The notes under the pieces were generated by a model. That model did not search any database, was not told the origin of the DNA, and saw only the letters and a program-made list of their open reading frames with translations. Position numbers and translations under genes: made by a program. This document shows, piece by piece, positions 55,446 through 64,000 of a stretch of 64,000 nucleotides of DNA. Each line of letters opens with the position of its first letter. The first letter of the stretch is position 1. The stretch comes from Cyrtodaria siliqua (taxonomy: Eukaryota; Mollusca; Bivalvia; Adapedonta; Hiatellidae). The stretch is taken from assembly GCA_037043455.1 (NCBI GenBank), contig JAWPHD010001136.1:62001-126000 (forward strand), given 5' to 3'.

Positions 55446-56010
55446 CATCAATCTAGCTTATCAACACAGACATAATATTTGTGCCTGTACTATAGGCTAT
55501 ATGATTTTCATGCACCGTCTCCTATTGTAAAATCATTAAACGAAGTCAGACGGAACCGGACAGTAGTCTTCATCATCGCTGTAACAAAAGCTGGATAAAA
55601 ACAGGGAAGAGCTACTTGAACTAAAATATAAGATAGCAAAATGTAAAAAAGTAAAATATACGTTGACAGAATATGATATTTATTTCGCTCCGAGGTTGCC
55701 TTAGCATTACACATGACCGCTTACAATTCATTTCGCTCCGAGGTTGCGTCAGCATTTCATTTCCCTTTTAGGCTACCATGTCACGTGACCTTTATAATAA
55801 AAACGTTTATTTATAGACCATGTCACATGACCATTGCTTCGAAGGGGTCCACTTTTTAGTATTTATTGTTTAAACGCTAACGTATCTTGCCCATTAGCTA
55901 GTATGTACCTCTTCTTGTTTATTACATAACTATTTAGTTCATGTTTTTTTTATCTAATGACTTTCATTTCATGGTAATTTTCTGCTGCCGTAAATAAAAT
56001 ATTATTATAG
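55446..56010. other. Left border zone of the virus-like element
   Basis: TTTCGCTCCGAGGTTGC is repeated at 55680 and 55729 and CCATGTCACGTGACC at 55776 and 55817. No gene is seen. The terminal inverted repeat of the viral element, if preserved, could lie here but cannot be identified without its other end. Confidence 0.4.
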
Positions 56011-59000
56011 TTACCATGCGTTATATTTTTTAACAACATACATTTTAATACCCTTGCATTTCTTTGTACCAGTCTCATTATCTAACATGTATGAATATAG
56101 TTTACTCCGAAGCCCAACAAATTCAACCATGGGTATTCTACAAGTTTCATCTTTCATTTTACCAATAACCTTTTTATTGTCGTTAAAATGAAATTGATTT
56201 TTCGGATCATAATCAGTGTTATCAAAGGGTTCTTTATCTTAATAAAAATCTGCGTACACATCGTTTGTTTGAATTTCAAATCATAACGAGTCAGTATCCG
56301 TAAACAACAATTTAGCTTTTTTACCATAATTATTTGTAATGTAGTTGTAATGGAAATCATACATCAAATATATTGACAAGTCTAAAATACACATACCGAC
56401 ATGACAAGGACGATTTACAATTAGTTTTCTTTTATTCTGTTTATGGCAAATACATTTTCATTAAACATTTTACAGGAAATAAATGAAAGTCTTGCTGCAT
56501 ATTTTAAAAGGACCTCCTCATCATGAGTCAATTTAACATTAACTCTCTTTCTCAAATTTTCCATAGTCTTGCCAAAAACTGAATTGTCCATTAGTTTAAA
56601 GAAATCCTTTTCAAAAGCATTCTTACCAACTGTTGTTTTAGCAGTGTTAAAGTCTATATATACTTTTAGCCATTCTGATTCATCAAACTGTAGTATCCTA
56701 TGTATTTTGTTAACCTTTAATCCCAACTTTTCATACAGTTTCAAGTTTCTGTAATGCACAACATATTTCTTTTTATCCTTTGTGTTGTAACAAGTTTGTT
56801 AACTTTACCAGATCCTAAATTAAACCTTTCCTTTAAAGTCTTACAATAATCCGATAACCATTCATCTTTTAATCTCTCAGGAGCAAGAGGGTAGTCATTA
56901 TGAGAGTCATATAGTTTTTCGGGATACTCAAGATCACACTCTACAATATAGTTTGATTTTCCTTTTTCAATCTTACTGACCCACTTAAAATTACCAATAG
57001 GCAGCCCATCCATACAAGTTAAGTGCATCGAGGTATATTATGTACTTACTTTCTTTCTTTTTGTTATAGCCTTTCATATACTTATTATTGGCTTTTGAGT
57101 ATCTATTTGCGAAATAACTTATTCCACCTCTCATTCCGTTTTCTATGAACAAATATTGATCAATATCAGTTATTAAATCAAGTTGAACTCCAGTCATCTT
57201 AAGACATGCATCCTATGCTAATCCAGGACTGCTAAAAAAGTGACAAGGATCTAATTGGTAATACTCAAAGCACATCTTTCTAAAGTTCTCAAACACATCC
57301 ACCGGTAACAACACATCAGTTTTAAGATATAGATGATATTTTTAATATTAAATGCTTTCCATATTTGTTTCACATGCTCGTAATCTGCATCTTAAATATG
57401 TTCATCACTTAACTTTGAATACAAACTTTCTTTATTAGGTAATTTAGTTTCTTTAAAACGTTCAAAGCTATTCATGTAATCATAAGGATAAACGCCTTTT
57501 CATTTTACTATCTCTAACTTTTCATCGGAATACTCTTGTGAAGTATATTGAAACGATGGGATGTTTTTACTAAGCTGTCAAGTGATTGGGACATAAATTG
57601 AAAACTATCAATAAACACCAAATATTTTCCTAACATAAATGCCCTCTACTTTTCCATGTTATTTGGTATAACATTTGGTGTTTTTTTAAACTTTCCATTT
57701 TGATGCATTATAAAATGCGAATCATAACCTCTTAAGTTATGAAATACAACGGGTATCTTTCTAGTCAACCTAAAATTAAGATTACAAACTTCATGAGCAC
57801 TTCCTCTAAGCGTTCAAATTATGTGACAATGATCTCTAATCATCTTGTCTCCGTTCACTTAATTTCTATTGCAAATATGGCATTTTTTAGATGTTTTAAA
57901 TTCTTTTTCTTGTGATTTTGTCATTGTTAAATCTTTTTTCAAATGCTGCGACATGGTTTTCTTGCACTATTTTTTTTCTATCATTTTTCTATAAATTTAT
58001 AAAAAACGTTTGGTCCTCTGTATGTCATAACTGGTTTAGAATATGTATCATCATAACAACAAACAACTTTGTATCCGTAACCACAATCGGTATGCTTTTG
58101 ATATGCAGTTGTGTATGGTTTATTTGGATCATTAAGAGCTAAAGAAATGTCTTCAGTTATTGCTTCAAAGTCAGCATATATAACAAACGGAACCATTAAT
58201 TGTCTGTCGTAGTTTTTAAACTTAACCTTCTCATTTTCTTCTGACATTTTTATTACTTGTTTACCGTTAAGTGAAAGACAATCAGGCTCATGCTTTTTTA
58301 ATACCCTTTCCGTTTTAAAATACTGTAAACCCATTTTACGAAACCATTTTCTTTCTTTAGGCATGTTTTGATTATAATTCAACCGGTTAAAATCCTTTAT
58401 CCATACATAGTGATTTTTTTCTTTTTCTGTAATTAAAAGCATATCACAAGTTTTTTTCCGAGATGCAGACTTTGCTTTAATTTTTGACATGTACAAAGGG
58501 TATACTTGATTATCCTCATACCCAAATATATTAAAACGTATATTATTTTGATTTTCTATTTTTGGAATCTGCTTTACAGTAAAAGAAAATGTAATTCCTT
58601 TATAATTTAGATCTCCAATATGCTTTTTATAATTTGATATTCTTTGTGTGTTTTGTGGGTTTCTTTCAACAGGGAATGTATAAGCTAAGTGACACCATCG
58701 AAAACACTCGTAATCTTTTTCGTTTTTCATATTTATTAAACCTTTTTAGCATTCAATTGTCCAACCGCTTCCTTCTGAAAGCCAACTTCCAATTCTAGCA
58801 ACAATTTCATCAGGTGTTTTATCTAGCGCATCTTGAATTTCATTTTTTTTGTAATTAATATTGCTTTGGAGGCAAAATAAGCTGTTTTGTAAGAAGTTAT
58901 ATTACCTCCACCTTTATCTCCAGACGATATTTTTAAAAAAAAAATTCAAATCAACACTCATTTCAAAACCGTTTGTTCGTACTAATTCAGTTTCAAGACA

Positions 59001-59120
59001 TTTTGAAACTATTCCTTTTGTTTGCAAAAGTTGAGCACGTGGATCTGTTTTATCTACAATATCAACTTTAAAAACTCTGCTATATTGTTTTGGAGAGTTT
59101 TCAATTTCTCTAACACTCAT
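56011..59120 (-). pseudogene. Viral-type family B DNA polymerase (protein-primed group), decayed
   Basis: About 1040 codons survive in several frames. Reading from the ATG at 59120: an N-terminal part ending near SEGSGW (58760); CFRWCHLAY and the exonuclease I motif YADFEA (about 58165); CHIC then HNLRGYDSHF (exonuclease II, about 57725); YLKTD (exonuclease III, about 57320); YLDALNLYGWA (polymerase motif A, about 57020); DNSVFGKTMEN (motif B, about 56580); and FTDTDS (motif C, about 56295). The order and the HNLRGYDSHF/DNSVFGK signatures are those of the polymerases of Polintons, adintoviruses and relatives, which replicate linear DNA from a terminal protein. At least six frameshifts or stops break it, and an internal deletion is likely near 58740, so it is not functional. 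The C-terminus ends KKYNAW at 56011. Confidence 0.9.
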
Positions 59121-59202
59121 TATATAATATTACATAGATTTTTTTTAAGCTCACATTTTTATTTTATTTGACCGGCATACATTATAATCTCAATTCCGCG
59201 AT

Positions 59203-59475
59203 TTAATATTGCTTATATTGTGAAATATAAGCTTGCTTATCTATGCAGTTACTAGCTGTAAATAGGACTTCTTTCTTGCAATAATTATTGAATCTCTTTA
59301 TATCACTCTTTCTAATTGTCCATGCTAAGTTTAGCTCATGTGCTTTAGTGATTATTTTATCAGCTAACCCATCTAATTTTACACGAATTAGCATCTCTCT
59401 GTCATGTCTGCTACAATCAATTGTTGAAATTTAATCTTTGCAATCCTTCTTAAAATTTACAATTTCCTGATCCAT
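59203..59475 (-). pseudogene. 91-codon hypothetical ORF of the viral element
   Basis: Starts MDQEIVNFKKDCKD after the box TGTAATATTATAA; codon 15 is a stop, and the frame then continues to LIRVKLDGLADKII and FNNYCKKEVLFTA. Charged, with no signal or membrane segment. It precedes the polymerase on the same strand by about 80 bp and shares its upstream box. Function unknown. Confidence 0.55.
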
Positions 59476-59542
59476 TTATAATATTACATGATAATATTTC
59501 TTTAAGCCTATATTTAAAAATATAATTATGTATTATAGTATA

Positions 59543-60090
59543 ATGAATTGTAAAGTTTGTAGAAAAGTTTTAGATATTTTTGATCCTCCTGAAGTATGTT
59601 TTATCTTTTATGAAAAGAAACACTGCCAATATTGCGTTGGAATCAAGCTTTGCTACAAGTGTACTTTTCATGCATAAATTGTAATGTCACTTGCGAAGTT
59701 AATGATAAAGAACGTATCTGTTTTAACTGTGGGACACATAACGGATATGACCTCATTACAGATTATAATTACAATCGTAAAAATTATTTATCATAGCAAA
59801 TATCAGTTGGAAAAACATTTGATAAAGAATAATTTATCTCCTGTGGAAAGATAAAGATTGAAAGAGTTGTTTTATAAAATTGTAAAGATTCTAGATAGAA
59901 TAGAAGGCCGAAAAAGATCGATCAAATTTGTTTGCATATTTTTCAAAAAATATTTATGATATTAAAAATAAGAAAAATGAAGAAAAACCCATTAAAACAA
60001 AAGCTAATAGAGAAAAGTAGGATAGGATTTGGGAACAGGTTGCAGAAGAATTATGATTGCATATCATGCCCGTTCAACTTAAACTTCTTT
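59543..60090 (+). pseudogene. Cysteine-rich (zinc-ribbon or RING-like) viral ORF, decayed
   Basis: The first frame (59543-59677) starts MNCKVCRK and contains CQYCVGIKLCYKC. After a frameshift near 59670, CINCNVTCEV and CFNCG follow to 59796, so at least five CxxC pairs are spaced as in zinc ribbons or RING-like domains. Further helical, lysine-rich stretches (LEKHLIKNNLSPVE, LKELFYKIVKILDRIEG) continue to about 60090 in changing frames. The start carries the TATAGTATAATG box. A DNA-binding or transcription role is possible but not shown. It lies divergent to the 59475 ORF. Confidence 0.6.
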
Positions 60091-60240
60091 ATCTACATTT
60101 CCAGAGGTTCTGTAAAGTTATCTTTTTTTGAATCTCTAATATTTTAATAAAGGCAATTCTGATTACCTCATCATCATTTTCTAGTCCTATAGTTGGTTGA
60201 GCATACGAAAGAAGTTGTTTAAAACTTATATGTTGCGGTT

Positions 60241-60492
60241 TTAACTAAATCTTGTCTTCGCTATTCTCGTTTTACTCATTAGGACTGCGATTATTGTGGA
60301 AACTGCTCCAACAACAGCTATAAAATCAGCAATTGCTGGAACCAATGCCAATGCGGCAGTACAACCAATTATTCCACTTGCAACCTGTAACCCGGTATTA
60401 ATCCTGCTGCATAATGTATAACTAAATCTATATACGGCTGCTTGTCGATCCAAGTAACTAATTAATTCTTCCTCGCTTTTTATTTCTTTCAT
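60241..60492 (-). CDS. Small two-helix membrane protein of the viral element
   Basis: Intact 83-residue frame. A charged N-terminus (MKEIKSEEELISYLDRQ) is followed by two hydrophobic segments, about residues 34-52 (GLQVASGIIGCTAALALV) and 54-72 (DFIAVVGAVSTIIAVLM), and a basic tail SKTRIAKTRFS. The start follows TTATTATTATTATA directly. It is one of only two complete frames in the element. A membrane role (virion or host membrane) is inferred from the hydropathy; no family is assigned. Confidence 0.6.
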   Translation of the reverse strand: MKEIKSEEELISYLDRQAAVYRFSYTLCSRINTGLQVASGIIGCTAALALVPAIADFIAVVGAVSTIIAVLMSKTRIAKTRFS

Positions 60493-60514
60493 TATAATAA
60501 TAATAATAATAAGA

Positions 60515-61122
60515 TTAATTAAAATATTTAGAAAATAGTTCTCCGGATGATATTTTACCTATTTTTAATAATTCATCAATTATGCTGATACCTTTATTTA
60601 TTACTTGTGGACTACTATTTCCTGAGTTGATACTTCCACATACTTACTCCAGATCATTAATCAAATTGCCACGGCTATTGTAATATTCAACGCAACCTCC
60701 TAAAATCTTCTTAAACTATGAAGAACCTTTATGAATCGGTAAACCAGATAATTCTGTCAGTTTCTAAAAAGCATTTTGAGACAGCTTTGAATACGTTTTT
60801 TTATTACTGTAACGCTTTATTATCAAACCAATAAAATCACCGTCTACTTTCTGATTTAATACAATTGTGTTTCTTCCTCGCCTGTGGCTCCAGGAAGAGT
60901 AGCTAATTGCTGACTTATTTCTGGAAGAGTAGCTAATTGCTGACTTAACTGTTCTGATTGACTTTTTATTTCGCTAGTTACCGTTTTTAATACTTCTTTA
61001 TATAAATCGCGACTGGCTCCTTTTTCTATACGTTTTAGAATACTTTTATTTTTAGCATCTTTAATAAGTTCACTTGACTTTTGCCTTTTACCTTGTAATT
61101 CTTTCCATTTTAACAAAGACAT
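60515..61122 (-). pseudogene. About 200-codon viral ORF of unknown function, decayed
   Basis: From ATG 61122, MSLLKWKELQGKRQKSSEL begins a lysine-rich, probably coiled-coil N-terminal half with a tandem SQQLATLPEI repeat. A frameshift near 60860 leads to VDGDFIGLIIKRYS, then LTELSGLPIHKGS, GGCVEYYNSRGNLINDLE and SIIDELLKIGKISSGELF with three in-frame stops, ending at 60515. It lies between the membrane-protein gene and the divergent ATPase gene. Such basic N-terminal, compact C-terminal proteins in this position may be virion core proteins, but that is a guess. Confidence 0.55.
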
Positions 61123-61253
61123 GTATAATAAAGGTTAGATTAAAATAAGGTAAGTCAACGTATGTCGCCAGCCACACAATAAACCTGGCTATTCATTATC
61201 GGTTGGAGACACTTTAAAGGCACTAAGCGTGATGTAATCTGCTATATATTATA
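61123..61253. promoter_or_regulatory. Divergent intergenic promoter region
   Basis: 131 bp separates two divergent viral frames. Both starts abut an AT box: TTATTATAC-ATG on the minus strand (61122) and TATATATTATA-ATG on the plus strand (61254). A shared bidirectional promoter is the simplest reading. Confidence 0.5.
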
Positions 61254-61869
61254 ATGGAAATTCCAAACTATGACTTAAATATAGAACAAAATAATTCAAG
61301 CAGATATGCGACTTTATGACAACCTCTTGTTTTAGAATACTTATATGTGGCAATTCCTGTTCCGGTAAAACAAATACATTAGTTTACATTGTACTATGAC
61401 ACGATTTATTTATTTGCTAAGAAATTAGAGCAGTCAAAGTATCAGGTCTTATCACAAAAACTTGATAAAATAGCAAAAAAAAGAATAAAATCCAAATCAC
61501 GGATATATTAGAAGGTTCAAATGATGAAGTTATCCCTGTTGATACTTTAGATTCCGATACTCAGAAGATGATGATTATTTCGCGAGCGTAATCAAAATGA
61601 TTTTATCAATTATTTTATCCAAGGTAGACATAAAAACTGTTGCATAATTTATTTGACACAATCCTATTACAAAACTCAGGAAGACGTCCGATTAAATTGT
61701 TCTCATTATATCTTTATTTGCAACTCGGAGTAAAATGAAATAAACATGCTTTCTAGAGAACAGGACGTAAGTAAAGATCAGTATAAAAAAGCAACTGACA
61801 AACTGAGACTTTCTGTATTTGGATCGTCCTAGGAAGTTAGCGAAGCATAACTTCAACGGTAAGTTATAG
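61254..61869 (+). pseudogene. FtsK/HerA-type genome-packaging ATPase, decayed
   Basis: The start MEIPNYDLNIEQ is followed by a stop at 61317. In another frame LICGNSCSGKTNTL (61340-61380) is a textbook Walker A P-loop. Next come YYDTIYLFAKKLEQSKY, NDEVIPVDTLDSDTQKM and, just after, a DDY remnant where Walker B belongs. INYFIQGRHKNC, IYLTQSYYKT and VRLNCSHYIF follow, then a C-terminal RPRKLAKHNFNGKL at 61869. The order Walker A, Walker B, sensor-like QGRHKN and TQS is that of the A32-like packaging ATPases of Polintons, adintoviruses and other double-jelly-roll viruses. These pump the genome into the capsid. At least five frameshifts or stops make it inactive. Confidence 0.88.
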
Positions 61870-61923
61870 CAAAGCTATAACAAAGCCTCAGGTGAAATTT
61901 AATCTAATCTTATCTTATATATA

Positions 61924-62067
61924 ATGGGGCTTTTTAACTATCTTGGCGAGGAAGTGAATACTGGCAGCGTTAATATTACAAATTTTGGTATTGTGCTATC
62001 GGAGTATGTAAAACAGAAATATCTGGTTAATTATCTTCACAAGGGTAAAGACCAGGAAAACGTTTAA
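61924..62067 (+). CDS. 47-residue viral ORF
   Basis: Intact frame starting MGLFNYLGEEVNTGSVNITN after the box TTATATATA-ATG and ending KGKDQENV. A short hydrophobic stretch (NFGIVLSEYV) is not long enough for a confident membrane helix. It is followed 14 bp later by the fibre-like gene and may be a truncated longer gene. Function unknown. Confidence 0.45.
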   Translation: MGLFNYLGEEVNTGSVNITNFGIVLSEYVKQKYLVNYLHKGKDQENV

Positions 62068-62081
62068 AAAGTAATCTTAAC

Positions 62082-63411
62082 ATGGATAAAAATATAATTA
62101 TCAATGTTGGCAATCCAGCAGATGCAGATGGTGTAGCAACAAAGTCATATACTTTAAGACGAATAAGAAAGATTATAGGCGATTTCAATATTGATAAAAA
62201 TCCAGACATGATGAAAAATTTGACAACAGGTGTTGATTACAAAAATAAGTCTGAGACAAACCGTGAGAAAATGGTTGAAATTCAAAACGGTTTAAAAGAT
62301 GAAATAAAACGTTTGGGTGATGCTTTAAAAGAGTTAGTAAAGAAAGAAGATGGATTGGAAGATAGCGAGTTCTAAGTAAGGCGAGCAAATACAAGTTGGT
62401 GTTGAAAGTATTAATGAGTGAATGAAAGAAATCAATAAACAAATAGTTGATAACAAGACTGCAATATTTCGTATGTGTCGTTTTCGGCCGTTTCCAATGG
62501 TCCATTATCATACTCTTTTTTATAGCACAGTGGCGTTGCTTGTGCAGTGTGGCGGCAGTAAATGGTCACCCCGCGCTTGCAATCAGTACTGTTATTCATT
62601 CGATCTTTGGAGATCGCTGAACCCGATACTTATATTTAATTAGCGGTAGTACTTTTTCATTTATTTTTGTTTTCTTACTTAATTTTCGATTCAATGGTTC
62701 CACTACTCCGGGTAAAGGCTCTGGGTATTGTTTAACCACTTATAGGATATTTGTCTGGTTTTAATTTAGTCTTTTGACTGTTACTTGTGAAATGCAGGCT
62801 TCATAACCGCTGCTCCCAACTAAATTCCATTATGTTTATTTCGCTCTTCGGGGCATATATTTTTATTAGATACTGGGACCATACGCCGTACGACATGGGG
62901 GAGATAAATCACCATGTCCACCGCCATATCCATGCCATCTTCGGGATGGTTAACATTTTGTACTATTGATTTGATTAATATTGAGTTCTGCTTAACCCGG
63001 GGCTAGAGGGCGTGAGCGGTAGCTAGCATATTTCACTACCGCTCATGAACAGTCTCAATCAAACTGAGACTGCAATATTTCGTATGTGTCGTTTTCGGCC
63101 GTTTCCAAAGGTCCATTATCCTACTCTTTTTTGAAGCTGCTATTGCTGATGATTCAAAAGCAAATGAGAACTCTTTTGCTACTGAAATAACTCAAATTAA
63201 AATATTAAATGAACAGATAAACACTAACGTTGGTGATATCAACAAAGAGTTTAAAGAAATTAAAAAGAAATTGGTTGACAGCAAGACGCTTGAAGCTGCC
63301 TTGAACACAATGTTTGACAAAAATGAACTCTTAACTGCTATTGCTGGTGTTTCAAGACAAATAAGAGCTGTCCTGGATGACAGAAGCAAAGCTTATTATA
63401 TCCGAAACTAG
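62082..63411 (+). pseudogene. Fibre-like coiled-coil protein gene, interrupted by a 611-bp insertion
   Basis: The first frame (62082-62375) starts MDKNIIINVGNPADADGVAT, resembling the N-terminal repeats of phage and virus fibre proteins (GNP-x-D-x-D-x-VATK), then becomes a charged helix ending LEDSEF. After a frameshift, VGVESINE and MKEINKQIVDNKT lead to 62460. A foreign segment (62456-63132) then intervenes. The frame resumes with EAAIADDSKANENSFATEIT at 63133, heptad-like to YYIRN and a stop at 63411. A later VDSKTLEAAL mirrors the interrupted site, which locates the insertion precisely. A trimeric attachment fibre is a plausible role, by inference. Confidence 0.65.
62456..63132. mobile_element. 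Insertion flanked by 66-bp direct repeats
   Basis: A 66-bp segment starting AGACTGCAATATTTCGTATG and ending ATTATCATACTCTTTTTT or ATTATCCTACTCTTTTTT occurs at 62456-62521 and 63067-63132, differing at two bases. The repeats coincide with the outer edges of the insertion. The interior has GTGCAGTGTGGCGGCAGTAA, a CCGTACGACATGGGGGAG stretch and a CGGTAGCTAGCATATTTCAC hairpin, and no coding capacity. CCGTTTCCAAAGG also occurs in the 9.6-kb SINE. It could be a terminal-repeat miniature retroelement or a recombined tandem repeat. Confidence 0.6.
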
Positions 63412-63552
63412 AAAATTACAAACGAACACTAAAAGAAACATTTGAACTATTTCATACAATCATACAAAAGGACACCACTCAAGTTTTCAATTTTGAGAAA
63501 TCAAATTTTAAAATGTTTTATTTAGGTGATTAATTTTATCTATTCATATTTT
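63412..63552. promoter_or_regulatory. Short spacer before the capsid-like gene
   Basis: AT-rich, with TTCATATTTT-ATG at 63553 and TTAGGTGATTAATTTTATC upstream. It is a weaker version of the start-proximal AT box. Confidence 0.35.
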
Positions 63553-64000
63553 ATGGAACAACAATGTGTATTATCATCAGAAAATGCTTCAATAATTAAT
63601 AACTCTAACACACCAAGTAATTTTACAACTGTATTTGACCGACCATTAATATTGGACAAGAACAAAGAGTATGGCATTGGACGTGATTACATTAATTCTA
63701 TGACTTACTCATGGTATAATAGTGAACATTTTAATAACAAGTGATAAGGTATCATAATGGAGAAGATTGGGAAAAACATCTTTACAAATGGGAATTACAA
63801 TTATGCTGATATCGATAATTATATAAAAGAAACTGACTGTAAACGGTGATTTAGTTGCTGACTCACCTGTTCCTATAATAATTGAATTTTATTTATCAAG
63901 TTTCAAATGTTTCGTTACCATTCATAGTAATTTCATACTTGACTTAAGAGAATCAAACTTTCACACCTTAACTGGGTTTGACAAATATGCAGTTATTAGA
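63553..64000 (+). pseudogene. Minor-capsid (penton-like) protein, 5' part, runs off the window
   Basis: The first frame (to 63744; an in-frame codon at 63526 is an alternative start) contains SNFTTVFDRPLILDKNKEYG and INSMTYSWYN. An N-terminal F-x-x-x-F-x-x-P-[IL]-x-LD-x-x-x-x-[YW]-x-x-G strand pattern, followed by a YSWYN-like phrase, is what I associate with small capsid or penton-type proteins of Polinton-like viruses. Frameshifts near 63750 and 63840 lead to GNYNYADIDNYIKE and VNGDLVADSPVPIIIEFYLS, then LRESNFHTLTGFDKYAV at the edge. All parts keep the expected order. The assignment rests on recalled family patterns and needs a structure-based search. Confidence 0.6.

Noticed and set aside
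55446..56010. Terminal inverted repeat of the virus-like element
   Set aside because: Short direct repeats are present, but the other terminus is outside the window, so no inverted partner can be tested.
56154..56360. 68-codon minus-strand frame at the 3' part of the polymerase
   Set aside because: Polymerase motif C (FTDTDS) lies in another frame here; this frame is a shadow.
57912..58142. Hydrophobic 76-codon plus-strand frame suggesting a membrane protein
   Set aside because: Antisense to the exonuclease region of the polymerase relic; T-rich complement explains the hydrophobicity.

Overview
The window looks like gene-poor genomic DNA from an invertebrate animal, most likely a bivalve mollusc. 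It is AT-rich, with spliced genes, dense degenerate mobile elements, tRNA-derived SINEs whose tails run into ACAAACAAACA-type or ATTCC-type sequence, and tandem repeats that I recognise as typical of bivalve genomes. These include blocks with GACCTTGACC, 'AGAGAAGAAG' with CCCTGGGGCGGGG, and ends carrying GGACGGACGG. The species call is inference. There is no prokaryotic gene organisation.

Cellular genes are few. A single-exon seven-finger C2H2 zinc-finger gene (minus strand, 16328-16939) is intact. A BTB-domain gene (plus strand, exons at 48394-48851 and from 49617) has a SINE in its intron, a splice acceptor 13 bp from the end of a transposon, and a 60-bp coding minisatellite that shifts the frame. 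Everything else with a recognisable protein is mobile or viral: a Tc1/mariner-like element with a spliced DD34E transposase relic (31645-33400), a LINE reverse-transcriptase relic (about 28995-31140) cut by a SINE and by a MITE, and smaller reverse-transcriptase scraps near 27.3 and 55.1 kb.

From 0 to 56 kb the remaining DNA is layered repeats. Several MITE families can be bounded because a second copy in the same window preserves the empty target site: a PIF/Harbinger-like element at 18688-19043, a nested element at 14576-15010 and an insertion at 47732-48008. There are also TTAA-flanked elements, long palindromes, minisatellites and a 1.4-kb strongly G-rich array (40.4-41.8 kb). A 4-kb inverted-repeat structure (42403-46425) encloses a six-copy, roughly 200-bp satellite.

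The last 8 kb (about 56.0 kb to the right edge) is a decayed double-stranded DNA virus-like element of the Polinton/adintovirus kind. On the minus strand lie a protein-primed-type family B DNA polymerase relic with exonuclease and polymerase motifs, a 91-codon ORF, an intact 83-residue two-helix membrane protein and a broken roughly 200-codon ORF. On the plus strand lie a cysteine-rich relic, an FtsK/HerA-type packaging ATPase relic with a clear Walker A motif, a 47-residue ORF, a fibre-like coiled-coil gene interrupted by a 611-bp repeat-flanked insertion, and the start of a probable minor-capsid-like gene that runs off the window. Many starts carry the same AT-rich box (TATAATG-like) abutting the ATG, which suggests shared promoter or initiator architecture. 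Major capsid, protease and integrase genes are not visible here and, if present, would lie beyond 64000.
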